Positions 14,201-25,000 of a DNA stretch of 64,000 bases are shown here, one piece after another (positions within the stretch are counted from its first letter, which is position 1; each line of letters opens with the position of its first letter). Origin of the DNA: Lepus europaeus (taxonomy: Eukaryota; Chordata; Mammalia; Lagomorpha; Leporidae). The notes under the pieces are model-generated. The model saw only the letters and a program-made list of their open reading frames with translations, had not been told where the DNA came from and did no database searches. The stretch spans positions 27,671,858-27,735,857 of the forward strand of contig NC_084835.1 of NCBI RefSeq assembly GCF_033115175.1. Direction: 5' to 3'. A program made the position numbers and the translations under genes.

Positions 14201-15674
14201 TGGTGCGGACGGCACCTGCTGAAGTCTCAGGGCCTTGCTGCAGACCCTGCAGGGGGAATGGCTGGCCCCTGCCTGCCGGCTTGTCACACGGGATCAGGTC
14301 GTCAGATCTGGTGGGCACCGCTGGCTTTACTGTTGTCACTGCAATGTGTCCAAGTACTGAAACAGGCAAATCAGGTCTGCTAACAAAGTGCATTTACCTG
14401 TGATAGACACCCTAGACTGGTTCCTAATTTTTAAAAACTGTAATCCGCTTGGATTCATTACTCTCCAGGTCTTGGCCAAGTCTCAAATGCTGAGCTGTTT
14501 GAGTGCAAAAATCAGAGTAGTGTTTATATAGATATGCAGCCAGAGGGAGACTTTTGAAGCTAAGAAAGCCACGTGGGACTTTTCCAGGAATCTTCCATTT
14601 AGGGGCCGCTGTCGGGCCTCCATTTGTTGAGGTGGTCTCGCACAGTTTCTGTTTTATAGCACAGACAGGGCAGAGTGGCAGTGAAGTGCCAGGCTGCAAA
14701 GGGGCACCTCTTAACCTTATGGAATCCTAAAGCAGCTCCGCCCCCTGCAGGCAGACGGTGGCACAGCAACTACAGAGCTGACCCAACTCAGAAGGATGGC
14801 AGGTGTCCCCGTTACACAGCACCAACACTCAGGTGACAACTCGCCATAGAGGGTCTCAGACCTCAGCGGTTTCCACCTGTTTATTTGAAGAAATAGAGTT
14901 TCATTGCGAGGACTGGTGTAGTGACAGGAACTCCCACAATACTTTTTTAAAGCACTGTTAGGGTTCAGGCATCAGTGTGCTTCCGCTGAGGGCCCGGGCC
15001 CCGTTTCCTCGCTGGGTGGCAGCACTGGTCCCCCGTGCCCGCTGCCAGTCTCCAGCGAGGTCTGACTGCTGATGGCTGAGCCTAGAGCGAAAGCCTGCAG
15101 GTTGCTGCCGGCAGCTGACAGATGCTTCTCTGCCCCTCCAGACAGGACCCCGACGGTGTCCTTTCCAGCCACCACGCTGCTGCCCCGCGCCAAGGTTCTT
15201 GTGGTTTACCCGTCTGAAGTCTGTTTCCATCACACGGTCTGTGGCTTCACAGAGTTTCTCCAGAGCCACTGCGGAAGTGAGGTCATCCTTGACAAGTGGC
15301 AGCAGAAGAAGGTCGCAGAGCTGGGTCCCGTGCTGTGGCTCACCACTGAGAAGCAGGCCGCCGACAGGGTCATCTTCCTGCCTTCCAATGAGCCCAGCAC
15401 CCAGTGTGGCGGCGCCTGTGCGGGGGGCGAGGGCGGCCCCCACAGGGGCTCCCAGGACCTGTTCGCCCTTGCCTATAACCTGCTCTGCAGCGACCTAGGA
15501 AGCCAGACGCATGCGTGCAAGTACCTGGTGGTCTACTTCAGCCAGCCTCCCGCCGCGGCTGGTTACAGCGCTCTCCGGCTCTGCCCCCAGTTCCACCTCT
15601 GGAGGGACGCGGCCGCCCTGCGCACGCAGCTCCTCCGCGTCACGCAGCAGGGGCCGGTGGGCACAAGGTCCTGA
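2198..15674 (+). CDS. IL17RB: Interleukin-17 receptor B (IL-25/IL-17B receptor), 11 coding exons, 490 aa
   Basis: IL17RB is a single-pass receptor that, with IL17RA, senses IL-25 (IL-17E) and IL-17B and signals through SEFIR-SEFIR contact with ACT1 (TRAF3IP2). Coding exons are 2198-2260, 3675-3699, 4448-4588, 6253-6380, 6779-6905, 8317-8364, 11088-11230, 11548-11613, 12912-13011, 14032-14130 and 15142-15674. All introns are GT-AG and the phases join into one open frame of 1473 bases including TGA. Residues 1 to about 17 (MLSLVLLSLAALC) form a signal peptide. The ectodomain carries NxS/T sites at N68, N104, N157, N184 and N191. The membrane span is about 288-309, followed by a basic RWRH stop-transfer. 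A SEFIR domain starts near K331 (KVLVVYPSEVC). The human protein is 502 aa as I recall. Here the linker encoded by exon 8 is about 3 residues shorter and the C terminus ends in GPVGTRS, without the human Cys-rich tail. The start was chosen as the ATG opening the signal peptide; human initiates with MSLVLL. Confidence 0.95.
4670..5075 (+). mobile_element. Ancient LINE-1 3' end (IL17RB intron 3)
   Basis: It has the familiar L1M 3' layout: GAAGACTGGAAAACGCTCAATGTCC-like text, then GGGGTGTTTCTTGACCTG, then TGTATTTTATGTATGTTACACTTC near the end. It is highly diverged and has no open frame. Confidence 0.65.
5720..5992 (+). mobile_element. C-SINE, 5'-truncated (IL17RB intron 3)
   Basis: CCTGGGATCAAGTCCTGGCT through CAGCTGTGGGCATTTGGGAG to AAACAAATAAATAAACAT. 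Diverged sense copy. Confidence 0.7.
6058..6180 (+). repeat. MIR SINE
   Basis: It has an MIR-like order: GGGCTTTGGAATTTGAATTC, then TTAGGCAAAGCTCCCTGAAA, then CTTCCTCGGCCTC. Old and diverged. Confidence 0.5.
7130..7275 (-). repeat. MIR SINE
   Basis: Reverse-oriented MIR core: CCCATTTCACAGATGAAAAG, GTCCCTTGCCCTGGGCTACA, then TTCAAACTCCAGTTCTTCTA. Confidence 0.65.
7445..7930 (+). mobile_element. Ancient LINE-1 3' UTR fragment (IL17RB intron 5)
   Basis: TTAGATTTATGGGAAAGTTG at the start and TTGTGACCTTGACAGGCACG, then GGGGAAGAACACCAGAGATG, follow the order of old mammalian L1M 3' UTRs. Heavily diverged. Confidence 0.6.
8859..9187 (+). mobile_element. C-SINE (IL17RB intron 6)
   Basis: Full-length sense copy from GACAGGCACTGTGGCATGGC to a (AATC)n/AATAAA tail. 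Confidence 0.85.
9209..9494 (-). mobile_element. C-SINE, old copy
   Basis: Antisense: T-run, GAAAGGCCGAGAGAGAAGGC, CTGGCTCACTCCCCAAATGC, ending CCAAATGCCCACC. Tail-to-tail with the copy at 8859-9187. Confidence 0.75.
9522..9844 (+). mobile_element. C-SINE, old copy
   Basis: Sense: GGGTGGGCAATGTGGCCCAA to CCCAAATAAATAAAAATAAA and an A-rich tail. Third SINE in a 1-kb cluster. Confidence 0.75.
9911..10223 (-). mobile_element. C-SINE
   Basis: Antisense, flanked by GATGCAAATTT (near 9903) and GATGTAAATTT (near 10225) as target-site duplication; ends AGGCGCCAGCCCC. Confidence 0.85.
11878..12190 (-). mobile_element. C-SINE (IL17RB intron 8)
   Basis: Antisense: GAAAGGCAGAGTGATGGGGA, TTCCACCTGCTGGTTCACTC, ending ATAATGCTGGCCCC. 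Confidence 0.85.
14032..14130 (+). CDS. IL17RB: IL17RB exon 10, transmembrane segment
   Basis: The exon encodes about residues 281-314. A Leu/Val/Ala-rich stretch (WLPLLLPPLLVAVWVLAAG) is followed by the basic RWRH on the cytoplasmic side. The acceptor is TTTTCTCCAG and the donor is GTAAGT at 14131. Confidence 0.92.
15142..15674 (+). CDS. IL17RB: IL17RB exon 11, cytoplasmic SEFIR domain
   Basis: This last coding exon encodes 176 residues. The SEFIR core begins KVLVVYPSEVCFHH near residue 331 and continues through FTEFLQSHCGSEVILDKWQ and GPVLWL to LVVYFSQ, the family's conserved blocks for ACT1 recruitment. A Gly/Ala-rich insert (GGACAGGEGG) interrupts the second half. The frame stops at TGA 15672-15674, about a dozen residues earlier than human. 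Confidence 0.93.
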
Positions 15675-15973
15675 GCCTGCCCCAAAAGCTGCTCCTCCCT
15701 GTAGCTCAGCCCAGACAGGCCTTCCTGCCCCACCAGCTCCAGGGACAACAAGCATCTGCGGCGACCCTGAGGTTCCTGCTTTAGCAGCAGGAACAGAGAG
15801 CATTCCTGACCCAAAACATACAGGCCTGCTGCCTCCAGTGAGTGGGACAGGCCACGCCGATCCCACAACACTGTTACAAGTATTGCCACACGCTGTAATG
15901 TGAATGAAAGGATTGAAACTATAACTGCAAAAAAATCAATTTTGTCCCCCAAACCAAGAATAATTATTAATGA

Positions 15974-16214
15974 ACGCTGGCATAGTGGTGCAACCCCAGC
16001 ATCCCCTGCTCTGTTTCTGATCCAGTTCCCTGCTAATGCACCTGAGGGAGAGCAAGCAGGAGATGGCCCAAGTGCTTGGGCCCCTGCACCCAAGGGAGGT
16101 GGGAGACTCAATGAAGTGCTTGGCTTCAGCCCGATGGTTGCAGCCATTTGGGGAGTAAACCGGGACAGACAATCTCTCTCTCTGCCTTTCAAATAAATAA
16201 ATCTTTTTAAAAAT
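15974..16214 (+). mobile_element. C-SINE in the IL17RB 3' UTR region
   Basis: Sense copy, shortened internally, from CGCTGGCATAGTGGTG to AAATAAATAAATCTTTTT. Its tail supplies tandem AATAAA hexamers about 515 bases after the IL17RB stop. Confidence 0.8.
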
Positions 16215-16359
16215 AGTTGTAAGTGAAAACTATAAGCATCCTGACAATGGAGTAACAAAGCATCGCCCATGCATCTCCAGGCTTCAGCAGTCCAGGCATA
16301 GCACTGCAGGCGTTAACTGTGTAACGCTGCAGCATTCTAAGTTGAATGAGTGACTACTA

Positions 16360-16659
16360 GGGCTCAGCACTGTAGAGTAGTAGGTAAAGCAGCCACCTGT
16401 GACACTGGCATTCCATATGGGCGCTGGTTCAACTCCTGGCTGCTCCACTTCCCATCCAGTTCCTTGCCCATGGCCTGGGAAAAGCAGATGGCCCGAGTGC
16501 TTGCACCCCTGTGACCCATGTGGTAGACCCAGAAGAAGCTCCAGGCTCCTGGCTTCAAGCTGGTCCAGAGTTGGCTGTTATGGCCATCTGGGGCGTGAAC
16601 CAGTGGATGGAAGATGTCTCTCTCTCTACCTCTGACTCTTAAATAAATCTTTAAAAAAA
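16360..16659 (+). mobile_element. C-SINE in the IL17RB 3' UTR region
   Basis: Sense copy with flanking AGTGACTACTA (16349-16359) and AGTGATTACTA (about 16659-16669). Tail TAAATAAATCTTTAAAA. Confidence 0.85.
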
Positions 16660-17091
16660 GTGATTACTAAAGAAGTCTTCACTATTAATTGAAAAATTCT
16701 AGATTCTACACAAGAGTCTTTGAGATAAGCAAGGTGGGGCATAACAAGCGGAGCCCACCTTTGCTGACCAGCTGACCTGCTGTATGTGTATGGGACCTTT
16801 CCAAGCTGGAGTCCCATCCCAACGCCCATACAGGCAACTTCCAGCAAAGCGCATCACCTGCAGGCTGCCTATCTATTGTGCCCACTTAACTATGAGAGAG
16901 CACTGTCAGAGTTCTGTTTCCTGCTTATTACAGACTTTGTGTTCAAGTCAAAAACAACTTGAAGTTAAAAGTTAGCCCTCCTGAAGTAATCTGTATTTGA
17001 AAATGAGTTACGATGAGGGTTCATTTAAATCAAAGGCAGAAAGCACCACAGAGTTAGAGAACAGGGATATGTATGGTACTTTAAGACCTCC

Positions 17092-17365
17092 AGGTGCCAG
17101 CACTGTGGCAAAAGGTTAAGCAGCCACCTGCCGTACCGGCATCTCATGAGTGCCGGTTTGAGTCCCCACTGCTCCACTTCCAATCCAGCTCCCTCCTAAT
17201 GCAGCTGGGAAAGCAGCAGATGATGGCCCAAGTGCTTTTGTCCCTGCACATAAGAGACCTGGATGAACTTCCAGGCTCCTGGGTTTGGCCTGGCCCAGCC
17301 CCATCCATTGTGGTCCTTTGGGGAACAAATGGAAGATCTAACTCTCAAATAAATGTATAAAAAAA
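17092..17365 (+). mobile_element. C-SINE between IL17RB and ACTR8
   Basis: Sense copy, GGTGCCAGCACTGTGGCAAA to CTCAAATAAATGTATAAAAA. Confidence 0.8.
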
Positions 17366-17640
17366 CCTTCCAACTCTACATTTTTTTAAAAGCACCTTTT
17401 TTTTTTTAAATGCAGAGGTCACAAAAAGATATTGACATCAGCACCTGTGCTTTTTGAGAAGGCTTATCTCTCAGGGAGATGTTGTACCTGCTCTGGAATG
17501 TGGATGTGAGAAGCACGTGTCTGCAGAATACCCTGAGAGGTTCATGTAACTGGGTCTTACAGGTAAAATAAACACCCAAACTGAGACGCGTCAAGTGACC
17601 ACTCACCATCCGCAGGTGGACAGGCAGGTCCTCAGCGAAG

Positions 17641-17690
17641 GCCGGGCTCGCTGTCTGTCAGGGTGGCCGGGCTCACTGTCTGTCAGGGTC
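17641..17690. repeat. 25-bp tandem duplication
   Basis: Two 25-base units (17641-17665 and 17666-17690) sharing GCTGTCTGTCAGGGT-like text differ by only a couple of bases. They sit in the gap between the convergent 3' ends of IL17RB and ACTR8. Confidence 0.85.
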
Positions 17691-17834
17691 AGCTTTCACA
17701 GTGCTCACTAGTGCTGCTAACAGGAGGACAAGGGCTGGTGTCAGAATATGGACCAGACATGGCCTCCTCTGAAGAGCCACCACACACACAGATACATGAT
17801 GGTCTTGAACACAGCAGCCACGGAAGAGCCCAGC

Positions 17835-19031
17835 AATGTCAACACTGTGCACGTTTATTTTGTTAAGAAAATAACAGCACACACGATTTTCAGATTGAAG
17901 GCACAAATCCGTAACAGTAGCAGCAAGCAAAACGATGGGTTTTCCGGGAGGACTCTCCGTTGGTGCCTCGCCTACTCCACGGTCAGTCACATGGGCTGTT
18001 CACTTAAGCCAGTGCACCAGCCCCTGCATTTCTCCCCGTCCTCACACATCTGCCTGGCATTCCTACCTCCATCTCTTCCCCAGTCTGTCTTAATGAACAG
18101 GATGGTTGCAGTAGGTAGGAGCCAGGCACCCACGCACGCCTCCCAGGTCTCCGAGCTCCCCGGCCAGCTGTGCTCGCTGGCTGACACCCCCTCCCTCCCC
18201 TGTCGGGCTCAGAAGGCTGCCAGGGCTGGAGCCACCACTGGGCGGGACTGCTGGGTTTAGATTTTGTATCAGGATGCACACAGGTTAGGGCCAGCTGTCA
18301 CACGGAACATCAAGAACTCCAACAGCTCTCACTTGGGTGTTCAGGTACAGGAGAGGGGCGTGGTGACACCTCTGGGAGTAATTACAGCAATCACCTTGTT
18401 TGTCTGGACACCTCTACACTACACCCGAGTCACTTCCGTTTGGGAAGGAAACGAGGTTTCCTACTCAGCTTTTGTGTCCTTTTGGTCCAGTAACAGTTCT
18501 CATTCCTTAAGCCCACCCCGCAGTGTCTGGTAACAAAAGCCAGCCCAGGCTTATGTCCTTGCATCTGGAAATCTACACCTGAAGGGTCCCAATCTCTTCT
18601 GCAACCCATCTGAAAGGGGAAAGAGAACGCTTTTTCTCCTATTTAGAATTCTGAGAGGTCACACAAGCCACTTTACACGTGCACGCGACTCGGCCCTGAG
18701 AGTCCAGCTGCTCTCCCAGGCGGAGGAGAACTCAGGGGTCAGGCGACAGGAAGGGCTGTTCCAGCAGCGGTGTCGACCTCACAGACGAGCTTACTGCACC
18801 CCGACACGGGGGCAGCAGGCTCACCACTGGGGAAGAAATGCCCATTCATACTTAAACATCCTGACTACAAAACGGCTTTCAACTTCAACCCAACGACTGC
18901 TTCCTTGCTGTAAAGCTGAGGTTCGGGTACTTTCCAGGAAGCTTAGGCGATGAGGCCAATAAATTACAGTCCACGTATTCTGCAGGAGTTCTTTCCATGA
19001 TGAGGCTTGCTTCTGGCCGGCTTTGCCCGTG
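17835..19031 (-). other. ACTR8: ACTR8 3' UTR
   Basis: About 1.2 kb without any SINE follows the ACTR8 stop codon. On the minus strand an AATAAA (TTTATT at 17854-17859 on the plus strand) is the first good poly(A) signal downstream and is followed by GT-rich sequence. The lack of SINEs in this repeat-dense locus supports a transcribed UTR. The end is estimated. Confidence 0.6.
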
Positions 19032-22000
19032 TCACCACACGAACGCGGCCCGCTCTCGCAGCATGCGCACCCCGAAGCGCTGCCACTCCCGCTGGTAGAC
19101 CCACAGCTCCTGCGTGGTGTCCAGGCAGGCCAGCACGGCACCCCCCTTCCAGGCGATCAGCCGGGGGTCCAGGTCCTGCGAGAGCGGGAAGCACATTTCA
19201 GCGTGAGCATGGCATCTAACACCCACGCTTCCGCTTCAGCTCCAGGCTGGGAGAAACTCCGGCCCAGTGAGCCGGCCTTTCCACCTGCCCTAAAGACAGC
19301 TGGGCCCATGGCAGCTTCGGACCCCTCTCTGTCTCCACTGACAAGCAAACGCTTTAGTTCTCATTAGCGCATGGGGCTCTGCTCCCTGCTGCTGCACAGT
19401 CAGGCCTCGCAAGCAGGATACCCGCGGAGGATCACCTGAGGCTTGAGCGGCGTGAGGTGACCTCACGCTCGTCCCAGGATCAAAGTGAAGTACAGACACT
19501 TCCTCCAAGCCTCAGTGAAACATAGTGAGATCCACACAGCTCCTTCTCAACCCCTGCGCTTCCTTCTCTTTGCAGGATCATTCAAGCCAACAAGATCCCG
19601 ACAGAGCCCCTGGCGCAGGGCCTGGCAGCGCCCTCTGAACGGGCAGGAAGGTGCAAGTCAGCCGCACTGGTCTGGAGGGAAGGGCAGGCACAGACCAGGG
19701 ACTCAGGGCCCGGCTAGACCTCCCCCACCGCGTCTGTGACCTGCTCTGAGCCAGCAGGAGCTCCCCAGACAGACGCCTGTACCTCCCAGAATTTACCTGC
19801 CCCCCGACCCCCAACACACACACAACTTTACAATCGCAAATAACCAGCACTGGCTTCCTCTGCATCCAGTCGGCGGAACGCACCTTCGGCCTGGTGATCA
19901 CGTCCACGTTTTCAATGATGCGCCTGAAGGAGGGCGGCATCTTGTTGAGGATCCTGTGCTGCAGGAATTCCTGAGCTTTATGGAACATCAGACCACCTCC
20001 CACCACCAGGATGGAGCTGTACATCTTCTTTTTGGTATCGTCGGATGCTGAAAAGACAGCGACACCCCTTCTATCCGTGCTGCCTCCCCAAATCCACCTC
20101 CACTCCCAGCCAAGCTCAGACAACTGCACTAGGCTTCCCAAAGGTCTCCTCACAACCCATCCCAACACCACAGCCAGGGAACCTCAAGGAACACAAGGGA
20201 CACGTGGTGCCACCCCCACCAGGTCCCCTCACCCTGCAACTTGCAGGATTAGGACCAAGATCTTTTACAAGGGCCCACGAAGTCTGGCCTGGGGTGGTCC
20301 TCATGGGCCTCCCAGCCACTCCGGCTGCCACAAGCCGCTCCTTTCTAGGGACACCACCCATCTGTGACTGCCGCCCATGCTCCACCCTTTGTGCCTCTCC
20401 TGAGTGCCTCTCTCTCGAGCACCCCCTGCCTCCCGCCCTCCGTACTTCCCCTTAGGGTCAGTCAGACCCCTGGCTGGACCCCTCAGGCAGAAGCTTTCCC
20501 AGGTAGCATCCTTTAGGGCAACATTGGAATCCCCCATTCGTGTGATGGCTTGCTTTGGTCTCTCCTTCTAGGGCTATGTGCTCAACCCCCTGCTGTCTTG
20601 CCAACCCCTTGCTTGCAATGCCAACGGAGCACAGGTGCTGCAGTCTCTGAATGAGCATGCTGCCCCCCCCCCCCCCCCCCCCCCGCCCAAGTATGGCCCA
20701 GGTGGGACCTGTTCCCCCTCTGCCCTGGCCTCGCCAGTCATGCTTACAGCAGCAGTCTATGCTGTGCAGGATGGCTTTGTCGAGGCCCAGGGCCTTCCCT
20801 TCGAACAGCGAGACGGCAGTCTTCCTGGACATCAGTGCAGTGAGGGCCTCCTCGGAGTCGTTGCCGGCCATCAGGCAGTCTCCCTGGGAAGGTCCCAAAT
20901 CCACCTCCTGCGAGTGAAGTCTTTCTGGAAGATCAGAAGCCGGGCCACGAAGATCCCCTTCAAATCCAATGGGTTTGGAGGCAGACTTGCGGTCAGCAGT
21001 AGCTTTTGCAGACTTGAAATTAATCAAGGGACAATGAATGAGACTGTACGATCGTTAACAGAGCACTGTTGATGCTGTCAGCTAGATCCCATCCTCCACA
21101 CCTCACCACTCAATGCTCCCACAAAGCGGAAGGCACCACAGCACATAATCAAATGCCTATGAGTGCTCCCAGGGAGGCCTGACGCCACGTATGGTAGAAG
21201 GCCGGGGTCCTCTGACAACTGTGCATCAGGCAGGTGGGTCTCAGCAGCATACTATCACTGGTTGGGTTTTTACATGGAAACCTCACAATGGACATTCCCT
21301 CTGCCTTATACTGAGCTGTGAAGAGGATTAGTATAGTGGGACCCAGGGGCCAGCGGCTGCTGTGGAATCCTCCCTTGCAGAACCTCCCTCTCCAGCTCAC
21401 ACTTGCCTCTGGGGCAGGTGCAGACATGTGCCAATAGCACACAAGAGCTGCATCAGAGCCCCTACAGCACACACCCCCCTACAATGACTAGCTCTGAATA
21501 AAGGAATTTGAATCTTGGCCTATCCCACACATCTCTCACAGTATAATTACAAAGGAGGTGAGATTTTACTAAAACTACTACCAGGTCCTCATAAAGAGAC
21601 AGTGTAAGGAAGTAACACCACCACGAGGGAAGTCTTCAATGCACTAAGTGCAGAGCGGTACTCGGAAGACTGGGTCAGCATCTCCCTCCAGAGGAATCTG
21701 TCCCCCAGCTTCAGGGCGGACTTTGGGGCAGCTCTAAGAACAGCTCGGTTCAGGGAGATGGCAGGCTGTGCACAGCGGTCTCCTGCTCAGCACCAACATC
21801 TCCCGCGGGCCTCGAGTTGCTGCGGACCTGTTCTTGCTTGCTCTGTGTGGCCAGCAGGTAATGCTCGTCGTGAGGGTCCTCAGGGTCGCCCTGGGACCTG
21901 TGCTGCAGAGTTGTCATCTTCTGCCCTACGATCCCAAACGTCGCTGGGTAAAACAGAGCCATGGGAGCCTGTGCAGGGAAAGACGAGAGTGGTCAGCAAG

Positions 22001-25000
22001 ACCCCGCCTCCGACAAACACTGACAGAGCTGTGTTCCTCCAGGAACAAGGAGGCAGCCGAGACCCTGTCGGCCAGGCCGGGCAGCGTTCCGTTCTTCGCT
22101 GCTTTAGGACGTGCAAGGCCAGAAGTGCATTCACTGTGCAGCTGAATGGCGGACGTGGCACCACACGAGCTAAGTGTCAACGCAAACATAAAGTGTGGGC
22201 GTCAGACTCCACAACGAGGGCGCCACTCTAACAACTCCTCACATAGCGGCTGATGTTTTCCCACCTGTTCTAATCTGTCCTCGAGCAGTGCGGCAACCTA
22301 CGACCAGGTGACGGTGGGACCCTGTGAGGTGTCTGGCAGGTGCACGTTCTCCCAGTCAGACTGAACCTGGATGGCTTTCTCCCCACCCCTGAAACAGACC
22401 CCAGTGTTACCTGGAGCTTCTCGTCTCCTAATCGAAACTGGTAAAGCAGGGCGGGAGAATCCGGATGCCGAATCTGAAACTCGTGGTCCTGAAGTCCAGA
22501 GATGTCCTGATTCCAGGAGAAGACATCGTCAGTGGACCGGCAACAACACACGTGAACCCAAAACACGCGTGAGCCTCTCCGACACCGCCAGGAAGGCCCC
22601 GCACCTGTGCACCCCTCACTCCAACGCAGTAAGGTGAGAGTTCAGTGGTACTCTGCTTCCCAATTCAGCATTTCTGAAACCCCCGTCTGCCATTTTTGTC
22701 TTCTTCATTATCAACACACAGTAACTGAAATAATGGCCCAAATAGGCAGATTCCCCCTAAAACTAAAAAATTTACAGCCATCATTTCTCAAATTTTAAAA
22801 AAATTACTATTATTTGAAAAAAAAAAGAAAAGTCCAAGACAAAAAAAGGCCGCAATCCACACATTGCGATGACTCATTATCAACTGGCTGGTCACAATAC
22901 TAAGTGCTTCCAACTGTAACTATGGTGTTCCTGTATGTTTACCTGTCACACTCACTATACCTAAAGGTTCACCTTCAGCTTTCATCAGAATGATCAGACT
23001 CCCACCGCAAGGGAAATTTGCTAAACTCTCAAAAAAAACAAGCTGTGGGGGCAGGCGTTCAGCCTCGTGGGCAAGGCGCAGGCTGGGAAGCCTACACCCT
23101 ATGGCAGAGGGCCTGGGTTTGAGTCCCAGCCCCACTCCCCATTCCAGCTTCCTGCTGGCGGCAGTGAGGGCTCAAAAGTAAACGGGTTCCTGCCCCTGCC
23201 TGGACTGACTACTCGGCTCCCGGCTTTGGCCTCGGCCCAGCCTTAGCCACTACAGGCCTCCGGGGAGTGAATGAGTAGAAGGGAGCTGTCTCTTAAATGA
23301 GTAAAAAGTAAAATAAAACAAAACCAAGTCATGTTTTCTACAGCCTGAGACACATCCTCTGCACCCTTGGTCAAACATTCCCATTAGTTAGGAGCTTCAG
23401 CTTCAAGGCTTACTCAAGGTGGGTTGAAAGGTTAGCATAACGGTGTTAAATGTCTTTTCCTTTTCCGTTGTTGGTTTTCATTTTTCCTTTTGCTATCTTT
23501 TAATGTACCTTACATTTTTCCTGGAAACAGAAACAAAGAGCCCTGTCAGTTTGTGCACACCTGATCTAAATGGCAGAAGGTTTCCTTAAGGTGCTGCAGG
23601 AGCAGGCAATCCATCTTGTTGGTCAGCTGGCACTCCCTGTAAGGGAACCCCGCCCGCTGCATCAGCCAGTAGAAGCAGCGCGACACGTCAGATCCCCCGT
23701 ACGCCAGGCAGAGCCTGAGGGGAAGAGAAGAGGGCAAGCGGGTCATCCGTCAGCTGCGAAGGTGCAGAGGGAGCTTCAGGACCCCTGCAGGCACACTGGG
23801 CACAGCAACTTTGAAGCAGTGCCTGTTACAGAAACCCAATGGAGGGATGGGGTGGTGGAGGGAGGGAGAGGGGAGCACAAGCAGACCCAGGGAGGGGCTG
23901 CTGGCAGCAGTCACGCTGTTACCAGAATACACACCAGGAAGCGCAGCTCTGCTCCAAGCCCACATGTGCTGCCATGCACAGCCATCTTGCCGGCTGTACT
24001 CACTAGCACAGAGGGGAGGGAGGCACTGGTGCGTCAGGACACAGTTAAAGGAGAAAAGTTTTCTCCACTCACTGCAGGTTGCCACAAGGTGGAAAGACGA
24101 CTGCTCGTTCTTTTAGTGCTAGGAGATTGGAGTCCAGCAACTTCTACGCTTTGAAAGCCACTGGCATTGCACTCTCCGAGCACTCTCCGAGCAATGGGAT
24201 GAGCCAACACGACTCACTCTGAGTCTCAGAGTGCACTGTAGCTTGGGGTGACATGCAGCAGATGAAGCTTCCCATAAACTGCTTGGGTCCTCTTTTAAGC
24301 TTGCTTCTGCCTCCTTAATATGGGGACAGGAAGCTGTCTCGGAACGAGATGCAGCAGGGAACCCCGGTGTGACAGCTGGGGCGCGCTGACCTGTGCCAGG
24401 CTTGCCTCAGGAAGGGTTCCCGTCAGCTTCCTAACTTGTGTCTCAGTGAAGTCACTCCTCACTCACTGAGCACCACTACGGAGAGAAGCAGATCCCCGAG
24501 ACACGAGCTAGCTAGAGAAGTCAGACCTCAACGGTCTATTCTCTCCTACGTGTTTCGCCTCAGTACAGCTCTGCAGCCAGGGAGGGAGGAACCAGTGACT
24601 CCCTGCTGGACCACAGAAAAGACACAGCTCATGTGGGAGCTGCTGGTGTGAACTCCCACGAGAAAAGTACCAGTGGGAACGGTGCAATGATTTGCTTCCA
24701 GCTGTCCACAATCTTGCTGGATTAGGACGTAGACTTCTGAATATATCCCTTCTCCCAAGTCGTTTCTAAATGGTGACAACTTGGAGTGGAGCAGACTCAG
24801 GGGGAGATGGGGTGGGAAACGTCACCTCCCAAGTGCCTTACCGAGTGTTGCGATGAGACACCCCATCCTCCACACAGCACACGCTCGTCTTCTGGTCCCC
24901 GACATCTACAATGCACGTACTGCTCAAGCCACTTCCAAAGGTGGCACACACAGACTCCTGGTGCACCACGATCCCTAGGAAAGAGAGGGGCAATTCACTG

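Larger units (their letters stand above)
15675..17090 (+). other. IL17RB: IL17RB 3' UTR region, end uncertain
   Basis: The sequence after the stop resembles parts of the human IL17RB 3' UTR as I remember it, for example the TGAAAACTATAA block at about 16224-16235 and the stretch near 16738-16790. It is split by two sense C-SINEs (15974-16214 and 16360-16659). The canonical AATAAA hexamers I see here lie in the SINE tails, near 16190 and 16640. The true transcript end cannot be fixed from sequence alone. Confidence 0.45.
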
